Source: Chitinophaga pinensis | GTDB taxonomy: Bacteria > Bacteroidota > Bacteroidia > Chitinophagales > Chitinophagaceae | Direction: 5' to 3' | Assembly: GCF_007896845.1 (NCBI RefSeq) | Contig: NZ_VOHS01000010.1 | Span: 1 to 64,000 of the forward strand | Length of the DNA stretch: 64,000 nt | Shown: piece by piece, positions 20,761 through 30,544 of the stretch | Layout of the letters: each line of letters starts with the position of its first letter | How positions within the stretch are numbered: the first letter of the stretch is position 1 | Translations under genes and position numbers: made by a program | The notes under the pieces: generated by a model | Told to the model about the DNA's origin: nothing | Seen by the model: only the letters and a program-made list of their open reading frames with translations | Database searches by the model: none

Positions 20761-21444
20761 ATGCAACCATACGTTATTTGTCATATGCTCTGCTCTATCG
20801 ATGGACGCATCATTACAGAAAACTGGAAACCTTTTAAAGGAGTGGAATATTACGAACAGACCGGCAAACAGGAAAAAGCGGATGCATGGTTTTGTGGAAG
20901 AGTCACCATGGAGCAACACTTTGCTACTGAAAAACCAGACGTATCCGGTTTTGAAAAGGTAGCGGACAAAGCGGACTATATTGCCGATACACAGGCAAAG
21001 TCTTATGTTGTGGCGCTTGACGCAGGCGGCAAACTGGGCTGGGATTCCAATGATCTGGATGGGGACCGGCTTATTGTAGTACTGACTGAAAAAGTCGAAG
21101 CGGAATATCTTGGTTATCTGCGCTCCAAACAGATATCCTATCTCTTTGGAGGTGCTGAGCAGGTTGATCTGGCAGCTATTCTGCAAAAGCTGCAACAGCA
21201 TTTTAATATCAATAAGCTCCTGCTGGAAGGAGGTGGTGGTGTGAACGGATCATTTCATGCGGCTGGTCTGATCGATGAATTCAGCATACTCTATTATCCG
21301 GTTGCAGATGGTACTGCTACGGCCACCATTACGGATACGGGTCTGACATCCGCAGAAAGCATTCCTCACAAGCATCTGAAACTGCTGAAAGTAGAACAGC
21401 TCGGGGATGATGTTGTATGGATGAAATACAAAGTACAGCGATAA
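20761..21444 (+). CDS. RibD C-terminal domain / dihydrofolate-reductase-like protein
   Basis: 227 residues, intact. MQPYVICHMLCSIDGRIITE is the typical first strand of the RibD-C/DHFR-like fold. KADAWFCGRVTMEQ matches the usual GRxT helix, and KLLLEGGGGVNGSFHAAGLIDEF is the glycine-rich NADPH-binding region followed by L-I-D-E. Known relatives are pyrimidine reductases of riboflavin synthesis and stand-alone reductases of unknown substrate. There is no deaminase domain and no rib neighbours, so a stand-alone NAD(P)H reductase is likely. It has its own strong terminator downstream and follows the GxGYxYP gene by 105 bases. Confidence 0.85.
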   Translation: MQPYVICHMLCSIDGRIITENWKPFKGVEYYEQTGKQEKADAWFCGRVTMEQHFATEKPDVSGFEKVADKADYIADTQAKSYVVALDAGGKLGWDSNDLDGDRLIVVLTEKVEAEYLGYLRSKQISYLFGGAEQVDLAAILQKLQQHFNINKLLLEGGGGVNGSFHAAGLIDEFSILYYPVADGTATATITDTGLTSAESIPHKHLKLLKVEQLGDDVVWMKYKVQR

Positions 21445-21446
21445 TA

Positions 21447-21480
21447 AAAGGCCGCGTCAAAAATGGCGCGGCCTTTCTTC
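21447..21480 (+). terminator. Terminator after the RibD-like gene
   Basis: Perfect stem AAAGGCCGCG / CGCGGCCTTT with a ten-base loop, then TTTC. It starts 3 bases after the stop. Confidence 0.85.
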
Positions 21481-21514
21481 GAAACATTCGTGCTATTAAA
21501 AAAACATCACTCTT

Positions 21515-21660
21515 CTAATATCCATCATTCTGCCTCAGATTCGGATTATTTGCGATCTGTGTATTTGGAATAGGACAGACCTCTTTATTTACATCGTTTG
21601 TTGACGTATGATCCCGCGCTGATGTAAAGCTTCTTCCAATAGCGTTGGTATAAACTTTAA
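21515..21660 (-). pseudogene. SusD/RagB C-terminal relic
   Basis: On the minus strand, ending at TAG 21515-21517, the translation reads IGRSFTSARDHTSTNDVNKE then VCPIPNTQIANNPNLRQNDGY. The P-I-P-x-x-Q-I-x-x-N-P-x-L-x-Q-N-x-G-Y ending is the near-universal C-terminus of SusD lipoproteins. The upstream 21661-21930 gives only scattered, stop-ridden resemblance and no SusC partner is present. It is therefore the tail of a decayed gene. Direction is opposite to its neighbours. Confidence 0.6.
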
Positions 21661-21949
21661 TGCAACAGTATCATCCCCTTCAGCGGAGGAGAACAGTAAA
21701 AATCATCTGCTGTATCTGGTGGCCTCATTTAAAACGTAAAATTATACATCCGGCTTCCCGGTACACGTTAAAATTATTAACTACTGCGAACGGCCTACAG
21801 ATGCGACACTATATCAGGGATAACACCGTTCGTCATCTCGCAGGTATAACAGCAGCGCATACCTGCCTGCAGAGTCTTTATCCAAAGATTGACATTCTTC
21901 AATAAATATTTCGTCATACGAGTACAAAATATTTATTTTTACTATAGAA

Positions 21950-23274
21950 ATGAAGCAACCAGAACTTTCCCGGCGCATCAGTCTTTTACAGGCGACTGCT
22001 ATTAATATGACAGATATGGTGGGCATCGGCCCATTTATAGTATTGAGCATAGTGGCAACCACTATGCATGGACCGGGTTTTCTTTATGCCTGGGTAGCGG
22101 GCGCGGTGCTGTCTTTTATTGATGCAATGGTATGGAGTGAACTGGGTGCAACCTTCCCTATGGCGGGAGGTAGCTATAACTTCCTGAAAGAAGGGTTTGG
22201 TCCGCGGACAGGTAAGCTGATGAGCTTTCTCTTTGTGTGGCAGACCATGATACAGGCTCCCCTCGTGATTGCTTCTGCTGCTATTGGCTTTGCCCACTAT
22301 GCAGGATATATTGTTCCATTAGGTGTCTGGGGCACCAAAGCCGTCAGTGGGGAATGGTATTATTGATCGTCTTCATGCTCTACCGGAAAATAGAAACCAT
22401 CGGCCGTATCAGCGTATTTCTCTGGATGGGCGTACTGGTTACCATGGCCTGGATCATCGGTGGTGGTATTGCGCATGGTCAGTTCATGGAGCCTATCAGA
22501 CATGTAAATGACGGTCTGCAACTCAATTATGCCTTTGCAACGGCATTGGGTATGGCCAGCGTGAAAACCGTATATAGTTATCTGGGATACTATAATGTCT
22601 GCCATCTGGGTGGTGAAATCACCCGCCCGGAGAAGAACATTCCACGTAGTATGCTAATCTCCATTGCCGGCATCTCCGTATTATACCTTTGTATGAATAT
22701 CAGTGTCGCCTCCGTGTTGCCACAAGACCAGATAGAACAAAGCAGTTTTGTAGTAAGCGAATTCATAGAAGCCCTCATGGGCAGTACAGCCGCCAAAATA
22801 GGCACTGTATTAATACTATGGGTGGCATTTGCGTCTGTTTTCTCTGCTACATTAGGTTATAGCCGTATTCCTTACGCCGCGGCCAAAGACGGAGCTTTCT
22901 TCTCCGTTTTCGCACGTCTGCATCCCACCAAGAACTTTCCGCATGTATCCCTGCTGGTGCTGGGTGGCGTCGCATTTGTATTCAGTCTGCTGTTCAAAAT
23001 AAAGGAAGTCATCGACGCCATACTCGCCATGCGTATTATGATACAGTTCATTGCACAGGCAATAGGTCTGATCCTGCTCAGCAAAAGAAACGGCCGGAGC
23101 TTTCTGAAATGGCACATGCCGCTCTACCCTATCCCCGTGATCCTCGCGATCCTTATCTGGGCCTGTATATTTATTTCAACTGGTCCGCATATGATGCTGG
23201 CCGGACTGACCGTAACCATTGCTGGTGTCATCGTTTATGTGATCAAATCAAGATTACCCGTCCGGAATCTCTGA
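21950..23274 (+). pseudogene. APC-family amino acid permease, one frameshift
   Basis: The first piece (MKQPELSRRISLLQATAINM, VGIGPFIVLS, FPMAGGSYNFLKEGFG) and the second (KIETIGRISVFLWMGVLVTM, YYNVCHLGGEITRPEKNIPR, SRIPYAAAKDGAFFSVFARL) together form a standard 12-helix APC transporter of about 440 residues. The conserved GIGPF of helix 1, the PMAGGSY of helix 3 and the GGEItrPekniPRs loop are present. The only break is near 22358, where AVSG runs out of frame before MVLLIVFMLYRKIE. The protein imports or exchanges amino acids across the inner membrane; the substrate cannot be read from sequence. It stands alone between a SusD relic and the sigma factor gene. Confidence 0.8.
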
Positions 23275-23386
23275 TATCCGTCCTTTTTACTGTTTCTGCC
23301 GGAACCTCTACCGGTAACACTGGTTATTATCTTCCAAAATGCTTATTTTTATAAGGCAAGAGGAACGTATCAACCAAAATAGCAGC

Positions 23387-24004
23387 ATGAAAGCAGTAAA
23401 AACCACCATCACTGCTTCGCCAACAGTATCTCCACAGGAGGAAGTATGGAACCAGTTCCGGCAAGGTAGCCGTGACGCTTTTGCCCTGATCTATCAGGAG
23501 CATGCAGACCATCTTTATCATTATGGCTGTCATTTCTGCGGAGACGTAGAACTGGTCAGAGATGCCATGCAGGAACTCTTTCACGACCTCTGGCAGACCA
23601 GAGAACATCTTGCCGATCAGATCCAGAATATCCGGTATTATCTGCTCAGCAGCCTTCGACGACGCTTATTACGGACTTTAGAGAAGAACAGGCGATTGCT
23701 CTCCACAGCAGCGGATCTCGCCGGAGATTTCGAACTTATTCCCAGTAAAGAACACCTGATCATACAGGATGAACGTCAGCAGGAACAGCTGAAACAATTG
23801 TATGCTGCGCTGAATGCTTTACCTCGCAGACAACGGGAAGCGATTTATCTGCGCTTCTTCCATGAACTGTCTTATCAGGAAATAGCAGGCATGATGTCTA
23901 TGAAGGTGGATTCAGTGTATAATATTATTTCAAAGGCGATAGGCATGTTGAAGAAGATGCTGCCACCGGCGGTATTGGTATTATTGCTATATCCGGGGAG
24001 ATGA
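23387..24004 (+). CDS. ECF-type RNA polymerase sigma-70 factor
   Basis: 205 residues from ATG 23387 (MKAVKTTI); a longer in-frame start at 23339 lacks support. Region 2 reads ALIYQEHADHLYHYGCHFCG then DAMQELFHDLWQTRE. Region 4 reads ALPRRQREAIYLRFFHELSY then QEIAGMMSMKVDSVYNIISK, a typical HTH. Regions 3 and 1.1 are absent, as in ECF sigmas of the Bacteroidota FecI-like group. It is followed after about 100 bases by a FecR gene and then an STN-carrying SusC and SusD. Known: such sigmas switch on the adjacent import genes when the SusC senses its ligand and relays through FecR. Confidence 0.93.
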   Translation: MKAVKTTITASPTVSPQEEVWNQFRQGSRDAFALIYQEHADHLYHYGCHFCGDVELVRDAMQELFHDLWQTREHLADQIQNIRYYLLSSLRRRLLRTLEKNRRLLSTAADLAGDFELIPSKEHLIIQDERQQEQLKQLYAALNALPRRQREAIYLRFFHELSYQEIAGMMSMKVDSVYNIISKAIGMLKKMLPPAVLVLLLYPGR

Positions 24005-24105
24005 CCCACCCTGTGATTCCCTGCCTTTAAAAATTATTTCAAAAATATTTCCCCAAAACCGATGAGATTCCCCTCCTCCCCGTCTCTCTATAATAAAACA
24101 CCCTT

Positions 24106-25118
24106 TTGAACCAATACCATCTCTACACTGTACGCGACTTTGCGCTGGATGAATACTTCCAGGAGTGGGTCCTGCGTCCGGATGTCAAAAACACCTGGTA
24201 CTGGGAAAACTGGCAGAAAGAACACCCGGAGAAAAAAGACATCATAGCCGCCGCTATCACATTGGTAAAATCTATTCAGTTCCGTGACTATGCCATGCCT
24301 CCGGCGGAAAAAGAAGCGCTCTGGGACAACATCTGGGATAGTATTGCGGCAGAAAGCGACAATGAAACAACAATGCCCGCCAATGTCCGCCGGCGCTTCC
24401 CGTGGAAATACGCCGCTGCTGCTGCCATCCTCCTTTTAGCAGGTGCGTTCTGGTTCATGAGAAAACAACCAGCCTTTGCCCCGGTGACGGCCAGTATGGC
24501 CACACAGACAGGGCAGACAAACACTTCCTGCTGCCGGACAGCTCGGAAGTATGGCTCAACGCGGCCTCGAAATTACAATATACACAGAAAGATATCGGTG
24601 TACGTGAAGTATGGCTGGATGGAGAAGCATGGTTCCATGTAAGACATACAGCGGAGAACAGCCGCTTTATTGTACATACCTATGATAAACTCTCTGTGGA
24701 AGTACTCGGTACACAATTCAATGTCAATAATGTTGGGGATAAGATAGCAGTAGTATTACAAGAAGGAAGTGTAAAACTGAATATCACAGAACAACAGGGA
24801 CAAACACCCACACAGCTATATCTGCGGCCGGGAGAGGCATTACGTTACAATAAGACAGATGGCGCATATACAAAGAGTAAAACCGATGCGGAAAAAGCAG
24901 CTGCGTGGACCCGCGGACAACTGATCATGGAAGACTACACCGTAGCAGATGCCATACAGTTTATGCAACAGGTATTTGACAGACATATAACAGTTAAAGA
25001 CAAAAAGACGCTGCGATACAGTATTTCAGGATCGATGCCCATTAGTTATAACGCAGACACAATGCTTATACAATTTGAAAAAGCCTTTAACACACGCTTT
25101 TTCCGACAGGATAAATAA
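24106..25118 (+). pseudogene. FecR-family anti-sigma factor, one frameshift
   Basis: Starts best at TTG 24106 (NQYHLYTVRDFALDEYFQEW). There is an N-terminal cytoplasmic helix bundle with WENWQKEHPEKKDIIAAA, a transmembrane helix near residues 104-120 (AAAAAILLLAGAFWFM), and a periplasmic FecR domain (FLLPDSSEVWLNAASKLQY, VREVWLDGEAWFHV, FIVHTYDKLSVEVLGTQFNV). A C-terminal STN-like DUF4974 segment follows (YTVADAIQFMQQVFDRHITV). The frame changes near 24513, between TGQT and KHFLLPDSS. About 335 residues if joined. It would hold the ECF sigma inactive until the SusC signals. The break as written would cut off the whole periplasmic part. Confidence 0.85.
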
Positions 25119-25172
25119 ACCACGAAGAAAGACTGATACCCGACATTTTTATTAACCAAAATTAGATCGCAC

Positions 25173-28100
25173 ATGAAAAAACATTTACGTGTGCTGCTGA
25201 TGCATACCCTTGCGTCAGGCGCCCTATGCTCTCAGGCATTGGCTGAAAAGCCGGTAACAGCAACAGTTTATCTGTCTGCCGCCAGCGATACCCAGCAGGA
25301 TGATGTTCCCCTGAAACAGTTATTCCGGCAAACGGAAACAAAGTTCGGCGTCTCCATTGCCTATAAAACCGAACTGGTCACCGATCAGAAAGCAAGCGTA
25401 GATGTCGCTGCCTGTAAGTCACCGGAAGAAGCACTGGAAAAAGCGTTGGCACACTTTAATCTTGCTTTCGAAAAAGTGCGCGAGAAGTTTTATGTGATAA
25501 GAGCAAAGGAAGCCCCTCCCGCACCAGTCATCACCACCGCACAACGCCCCATACGTGGTAAGGTGACAGATGCAAAAGGCGCTGCACTACCGGGCGTGAC
25601 CGTTCGCATTAAAGGTACTTCAACCGGAGCCGTTACCGCTGCAGATGGTACCTATACACTCAATATCCCCGGTAATGGTAATGAGGTACTCGAAGTAACA
25701 TTCGTCGGTTATCAGTCGCAGGAAATCACCATCGGCACACAACAGGAAATCAATATCACACTTGCTGAAAATACCAGCACACTCAATGAAGTGATCGTAA
25801 CAGGTTATACGGCACAACGTAAAAAAGACCTGACAGGTGCTGTGACGGTCATTGATATCAGCGAAATGACCAAACAGCCATCCGGACAGGTCACCAGTCA
25901 GTTACAGGGGCAGGCATCCGGTGTGACGGTGATTGGTTCCGGTCAACCGGGACAGGAACCCGTAGTGCGTATCCGTGGTGTGAATACCTTTGACAACAAT
26001 ACGCCACTTTATGTCGTGGATGGTGTGCCGACACAAAGTATCAATGACCTCAATCCCAATGATGTCTCTTCCATGCAGGTATTAAAAGATGCAGGTGCTG
26101 CATCGATCTACGGTTCCCGTGCATCCAATGGTGTTATTATTATTACTACGAAGAAAGGCAACGGTAAAGTAAAAATCAAATACGATGCATTTTATGGCCG
26201 GCAGTATCCTAAAGGCGGAAACGTATGGCATACGCTCAATTCGCAGGAAATGGCCAATCTGCGCTGGCTGCGTTATAAGAATACAGGTGAGCCGCTCAGC
26301 GATACACTATACGGCACCGGCGCTACTCCGCGTCTGCCGGATTATATACAACCTGTCGGTTTAATGGAAGGCGATCCACGTGTAAATCCGGATCTCTATT
26401 ATGTCAATCCCAACTACACCGATCAGGACGACTACAACAGCTTCTACTATATCACCAAAGCCAACAAGGCAGGTACCGACTGGTTTCACGAAATATTTAA
26501 TCCGGCTTCCATGACCAGTCATAACCTATCTGTCAGCGGTGGTACAGATAAAGGGAGTTATCTCTTTTCCCTGAATTATTACAATCAACAAGGCACGCTG
26601 ATGAATACCTATCTTAAAAGATATATCATCCGTTCCAATAGCCAGTTCAGCCTCAGTAAACATATCAGAATAGGCGAAAACCTGTCTTTCTCCGTTACAG
26701 ACAATCCAACGGTAGACCTGCTTACTGCCAGTGGCGCAGTAGGCATGGCTCTCCGTGAACAACCTATCATTCCGGTGTATGATATCAAAGGTAATTTCGG
26801 TGGATCAAATGGTCTTGGACTCGGTGATGCCATGAACCCGGTAGCCATGCAATATCGTACAAGAAATGACCGCGGACAGGTAAACAGAGTGTTTGGTAAC
26901 ATCTATGCAGATATCGACTTTCTGGATCATTTTACTTTCCATACCAGTTTCGGTGGTGAAGTAAATTCAGGATGGAGACATAACTTCACGTATCCACAGT
27001 ACGAGAACAAGGAAAATGCCGGTGTCAACTCCTATACAGAGTCCAGCGACTTCGCACACAACTGGACATGGACAAACACACTGACCTATCATAATACCTT
27101 CAATAAAGTACATACACTAAATATCCTTGCCGGTACAGAAGCTTATGATGAACGCTCCCGCAGCCAGATCGGTACCACACAGGATTACTTTTCCTTTGAT
27201 CCCGATTATGTAGATAATGGTACGGGTGCCGGCGGACAAGTCATTGCTGCTTCCCGTTACTCCGCAGGATTATTATCACTCATCGGTCGTATCGATTACA
27301 GCTTCCGCGATAAATACCTGTTGAGCGCTACCTTACGTCGCGATGGTTCCTCCAAGTTTGGCGTGAATAACCGTTATGGTCTCTTCCCTGCCGCCAGCGC
27401 AGGATGGCGTATTTCACAAGAATCATTTATGAAAGATATCAGCTGGCTGACTGACCTGAAAATACGCGGCGGATGGGGTATCATGGGTAATCAGCTGAGT
27501 CTCACACCGGGCAACGCCTACACATTGTATGGTGGCAATAAAAACACTTCCTACTATGATCTGCTTGGTACCAATAATAGTATTGTACTGGGCTTCCAAC
27601 AGATTCAGATCGGTAATCCGGATGCGAAATGGGAAAGTGATATCAATACCAATATCGGTTTTGATGCAACCATCCTTGGTGGTGCGATTGAAATATCGGC
27701 TGACTATTACCAGAAAAACATCAAAGATCTATTATATAACAGTGAATTACCCGGCACCTTTGGAACCGCACCAGCGCCTTATTCCAATGTTGCCAACATG
27801 AAAAATAAAGGCGTAGATATCTCCCTCTCCACACATGCCAACCTTGCAAAAGATCTGAAGTTTGATGCGACTGTAACCTTTACATCCTTCAAAAACAGGA
27901 TCGTGAAAATAGCGCAGGGTGTAGATTACTTTGACAGTCAGCCGCGCAACTTCAGTGAAAGCATTATCCGCAATGCAGTCGGACAACCCATCTCCAGTTT
28001 TTACGGATATCAGATCGCTGGTTTCTGGAACAGTCAGAGTGATATAGATAAAGCTGATCAGGGTGCGCAGTCGGCTACTAACGATCCTTCCGCCAGTTTT

Positions 28101-28700
28101 CAGGAAGACGCTGCTCCGGGGCGTTTCCGCTATGCAGATCTGAACCATGATGGTGTGATCAATGCAGATGATCGCACCTTCCTTGGTAATCCCAATCCTA
28201 AGATATCTTATGGTGTCAATCTGGGGCTTACCTACAAACAATTTGATTGCAGTATGTTCCTGTTTGGCGTACAAGGCAATCAGATCTGGAATCAGGTAAA
28301 ATGGTGGACAGACTTCGCGTCTTCTTTTGATGGCGCTAAAAGTAAAACTGCGCTGTATGATTCATGGTTGCCCGAACGCATGAATGCAAAGGCTCCGATA
28401 CAGGAAGGAGAAGGCTCTTTCAGTACCAATGCAGTGCCTAACTCTTATTATGTGGAAAACGGCGCATATCTGCGGTGTAAGAACATCCAACTGGGCTACA
28501 CGTTCCCTGCAGGACTGGGCAGCAGATTACATATTGAAAGACTCCGCATCTATGTGCAGGCTGCGAACTTGTTTACCATTACGAAATACAGTGGCATAGA
28601 TCCGGAAATAGGCGGCAGCGATGTAAGAAGTTTCGGTATTGATGAAGGCACTTACCCAAGTCAACGCCAGTTCCTCGCCGGTCTCAATCTTACCTTCTGA
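25173..28700 (+). CDS. SusC/RagA TonB-dependent receptor with STN signalling domain
   Basis: 1175 residues, intact. Signal peptide (1-24), then an STN/secretin-type signalling domain (about 45-110, PLKQLFRQTETKFGVSIAYK). A carboxypeptidase-like domain follows (about 126-205, IRGKVTDAKGAALPGVTVRI), then a TonB box near 206-212 (NEVIVTGY). The plug holds QGQASGVTVIGSGQPGQEPV, VRIRGVNTFDNNTPLYVVDG and SIYGSRASNGVIIITTKKG, followed by a long barrel ending in a terminal phenylalanine (AGLNLTF). The STN domain and the ECF/FecR genes upstream show it is a transducing receptor. It forms an outer-membrane complex with the SusD lipoprotein encoded next, whose start overlaps or directly follows. The ligand is not evident; no hydrolase is linked. 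Confidence 0.95.
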   Translation: MKKHLRVLLMHTLASGALCSQALAEKPVTATVYLSAASDTQQDDVPLKQLFRQTETKFGVSIAYKTELVTDQKASVDVAACKSPEEALEKALAHFNLAFEKVREKFYVIRAKEAPPAPVITTAQRPIRGKVTDAKGAALPGVTVRIKGTSTGAVTAADGTYTLNIPGNGNEVLEVTFVGYQSQEITIGTQQEINITLAENTSTLNEVIVTGYTAQRKKDLTGAVTVIDISEMTKQPSGQVTSQLQGQASGVTVIGSGQPGQEPVVRIRGVNTFDNNTPLYVVDGVPTQSINDLNPNDVSSMQVLKDAGAASIYGSRASNGVIIITTKKGNGKVKIKYDAFYGRQYPKGGNVWHTLNSQEMANLRWLRYKNTGEPLSDTLYGTGATPRLPDYIQPVGLMEGDPRVNPDLYYVNPNYTDQDDYNSFYYITKANKAGTDWFHEIFNPASMTSHNLSVSGGTDKGSYLFSLNYYNQQGTLMNTYLKRYIIRSNSQFSLSKHIRIGENLSFSVTDNPTVDLLTASGAVGMALREQPIIPVYDIKGNFGGSNGLGLGDAMNPVAMQYRTRNDRGQVNRVFGNIYADIDFLDHFTFHTSFGGEVNSGWRHNFTYPQYENKENAGVNSYTESSDFAHNWTWTNTLTYHNTFNKVHTLNILAGTEAYDERSRSQIGTTQDYFSFDPDYVDNGTGAGGQVIAASRYSAGLLSLIGRIDYSFRDKYLLSATLRRDGSSKFGVNNRYGLFPAASAGWRISQESFMKDISWLTDLKIRGGWGIMGNQLSLTPGNAYTLYGGNKNTSYYDLLGTNNSIVLGFQQIQIGNPDAKWESDINTNIGFDATILGGAIEISADYYQKNIKDLLYNSELPGTFGTAPAPYSNVANMKNKGVDISLSTHANLAKDLKFDATVTFTSFKNRIVKIAQGVDYFDSQPRNFSESIIRNAVGQPISSFYGYQIAGFWNSQSDIDKADQGAQSATNDPSASFQEDAAPGRFRYADLNHDGVINADDRTFLGNPNPKISYGVNLGLTYKQFDCSMFLFGVQGNQIWNQVKWWTDFASSFDGAKSKTALYDSWLPERMNAKAPIQEGEGSFSTNAVPNSYYVENGAYLRCKNIQLGYTFPAGLGSRLHIERLRIYVQAANLFTITKYSGIDPEIGGSDVRSFGIDEGTYPSQRQFLAGLNLTF

Positions 28701-28717
28701 TGTTAAATCTGAAAACC

Positions 28718-30466
28718 ATGAAACTGTATCAATCACTCTCTATAGTATTCTTTACAGGTATAAGCCTGAGCCTTTCTTCCTGTAGTAAATTCCTCGACAG
28801 GGTACCACCTTCCTCATTAAAAGAAGAGCTGGTGGCTAATAAAAAAGGGATTAATGCATTACTCGTCGGCGCCTATGGTGCACTTGACGGACAAGACTTC
28901 ACCGATGGTGATATGACCAATCTTTCAGGAGGCAGTGGTTATGCCGTATCGCCTGACAACTGGATCTATGGCAGCGTATGTGGTGGTGATGCACACAAAG
29001 GCAGCGATCACTTTGATTCTCCCCCTACATTGGATCTGGCGCGTTTCAGTGCCGGTGCAACCAATAGTTTTCTGAATGACAAATGGCGGGTGAATTACGA
29101 AGGTATCACACGTTGTAATACGGTGCTGAAGCTATTACCGGAGGCCACCGATATGTCAGCAGATGAGAAGACCGAAATAGCGGCTGAAGCACATTTCTTA
29201 CGCGGACATTATTACAGCGATCTGAAAAAGTTGTTCAACATGGTGCCATGGATCGATGAAACCACCACCGACATGAAGACACCCAACAATCAGGATATCT
29301 GGCCAGACATCGAAGCCGATTTTAAATTCGCTATGGACAATCTTGCATTGACACAAAGCGAAGTGGGAAGACCCAACAAGTGGGCCGCAGCATCCTATCT
29401 CGCAAAGACGTATATGTACGAACACAAGTACAATGACGCAAAACCTCTGTTTGATCTGATCACAACAACAGGTGTGACATCAAAAGGCGATCGTTATGCA
29501 TTGAGAAACCGCTTCGAAGACAACTTTGATGCCGCTACAGAGAATACTTCCGAATCTGTTTTCGCCATTCAATACGATGCCAATGACAACTCAGGTACTT
29601 CTGCCAATGCCAATCAGGGGCAGATGCTGAACTATCCTTATAATGGGCCTTTCAGTTGCTGCGGATTCTTTCAGCCCACACAGGATCTTGTGAATTCTTA
29701 TATCACGGATGCGCAGGGATTACCTATTCCGGATGGTTATAATACGCATAATGTGAATACAGAAACAGTTGATCCGCGGCTTGACTGGACTGTCGGACGT
29801 CAAGGCATTCCTTATCTTGACTGGGGGGTACATCCCGGTGATACATGGATCAGGGAAGCGTCTACCGCAGGCCACTATTCTCCTAAGAAAAATGTATACT
29901 GGCAGGCAACACAGGACGAGTACTACGATCCGCGTGGCTGGGCGCCCGGTAATGCCATTAACTATAACGTAATAAGATATGCAGATATACTGCTGATGGC
30001 AGCAGAATGTGAAGCCCAGCTAGGTAATGCTGATGCCGCAGAACGCTATGTAAATATTGTACGTGCGCGGGCCGCCAGACCCGAAAGCGCGGTGTATAAG
30101 TATGAAGACGACAGCGAACCTATGGATGGTTTTTCAGATAAACCGGCTGCTAATTATAAAGTGTCACCTTATCCTGCAGGCACCTTCTCTGCTAAAGGAA
30201 AAGACTATGCATTGAAAGCAATTTATTTCGAACGAAAACTGGAACTGGCGATGGAAGGTCATCGTTTCTTTGATCTGGTACGCTGGGGTATTGCCGACCA
30301 GACAATGAATGCATTCTTTGCTTTTGAAGGCGCTACTACGCTGGACATACAAGGCGCAAGCTTTATAAAAGGAACGAATGAATACTTTGCTATTCCACAA
30401 AGACAAATAGATCTTTCTACGAATGGAGGTAAGATAACATTACAACAAAACAACGGATACCATTGA
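28718..30466 (+). CDS. SusD/RagB nutrient-binding lipoprotein
   Basis: 582 residues from ATG 28718 (MKLYQSLSIVFFTGISLSLS), which gives a clean signal peptide and lipobox (LSSC). An upstream ATG at 28700 overlaps the susC stop by one base and would add six residues. SusD hallmarks: FLDRVPPSSLKEELVANKKG, EAHFLRGHYYSDLKKLFNMV, RYADILLMAAECEAQLGNAD, LAMEGHRFFDLVRWGIADQT, and the ending YFAIPQRQIDL. It caps the SusC barrel at the cell surface and helps to capture a glycan or peptide. It is the last gene of the sigma-regulated unit and is followed by a terminator. Confidence 0.94.
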   Translation: MKLYQSLSIVFFTGISLSLSSCSKFLDRVPPSSLKEELVANKKGINALLVGAYGALDGQDFTDGDMTNLSGGSGYAVSPDNWIYGSVCGGDAHKGSDHFDSPPTLDLARFSAGATNSFLNDKWRVNYEGITRCNTVLKLLPEATDMSADEKTEIAAEAHFLRGHYYSDLKKLFNMVPWIDETTTDMKTPNNQDIWPDIEADFKFAMDNLALTQSEVGRPNKWAAASYLAKTYMYEHKYNDAKPLFDLITTTGVTSKGDRYALRNRFEDNFDAATENTSESVFAIQYDANDNSGTSANANQGQMLNYPYNGPFSCCGFFQPTQDLVNSYITDAQGLPIPDGYNTHNVNTETVDPRLDWTVGRQGIPYLDWGVHPGDTWIREASTAGHYSPKKNVYWQATQDEYYDPRGWAPGNAINYNVIRYADILLMAAECEAQLGNADAAERYVNIVRARAARPESAVYKYEDDSEPMDGFSDKPAANYKVSPYPAGTFSAKGKDYALKAIYFERKLELAMEGHRFFDLVRWGIADQTMNAFFAFEGATTLDIQGASFIKGTNEYFAIPQRQIDLSTNGGKITLQQNNGYH

Positions 30467-30505
30467 TAATGGGTGGTTAGTAAAAAAAGAGCAACATTTA
30501 ACACG

Positions 30506-30541
30506 GAAGGGTATACCAGCTTGCTGATATACCCTTCTTTT
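30506..30541. terminator. Bidirectional terminator after susD
   Basis: Stem GAAGGGTATA / TATACCCTTC with T-run on the plus side and A-run upstream. It lies between convergent susD and GNAT genes. Confidence 0.85.
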
Positions 30542-30544
30542 TTA

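Noticed and set aside
1..24642. Reading the broken genes as a true pseudogene graveyard or genomic island in decay
   Set aside because: Motifs survive on both sides of nearly every shift and the clean regions adjoin abruptly; sequence error is at least as likely.
25173..30466. SusC/SusD locus as a polysaccharide utilisation locus with a known glycan
   Set aside because: No glycoside hydrolase or lyase is linked, so no substrate can be assigned.
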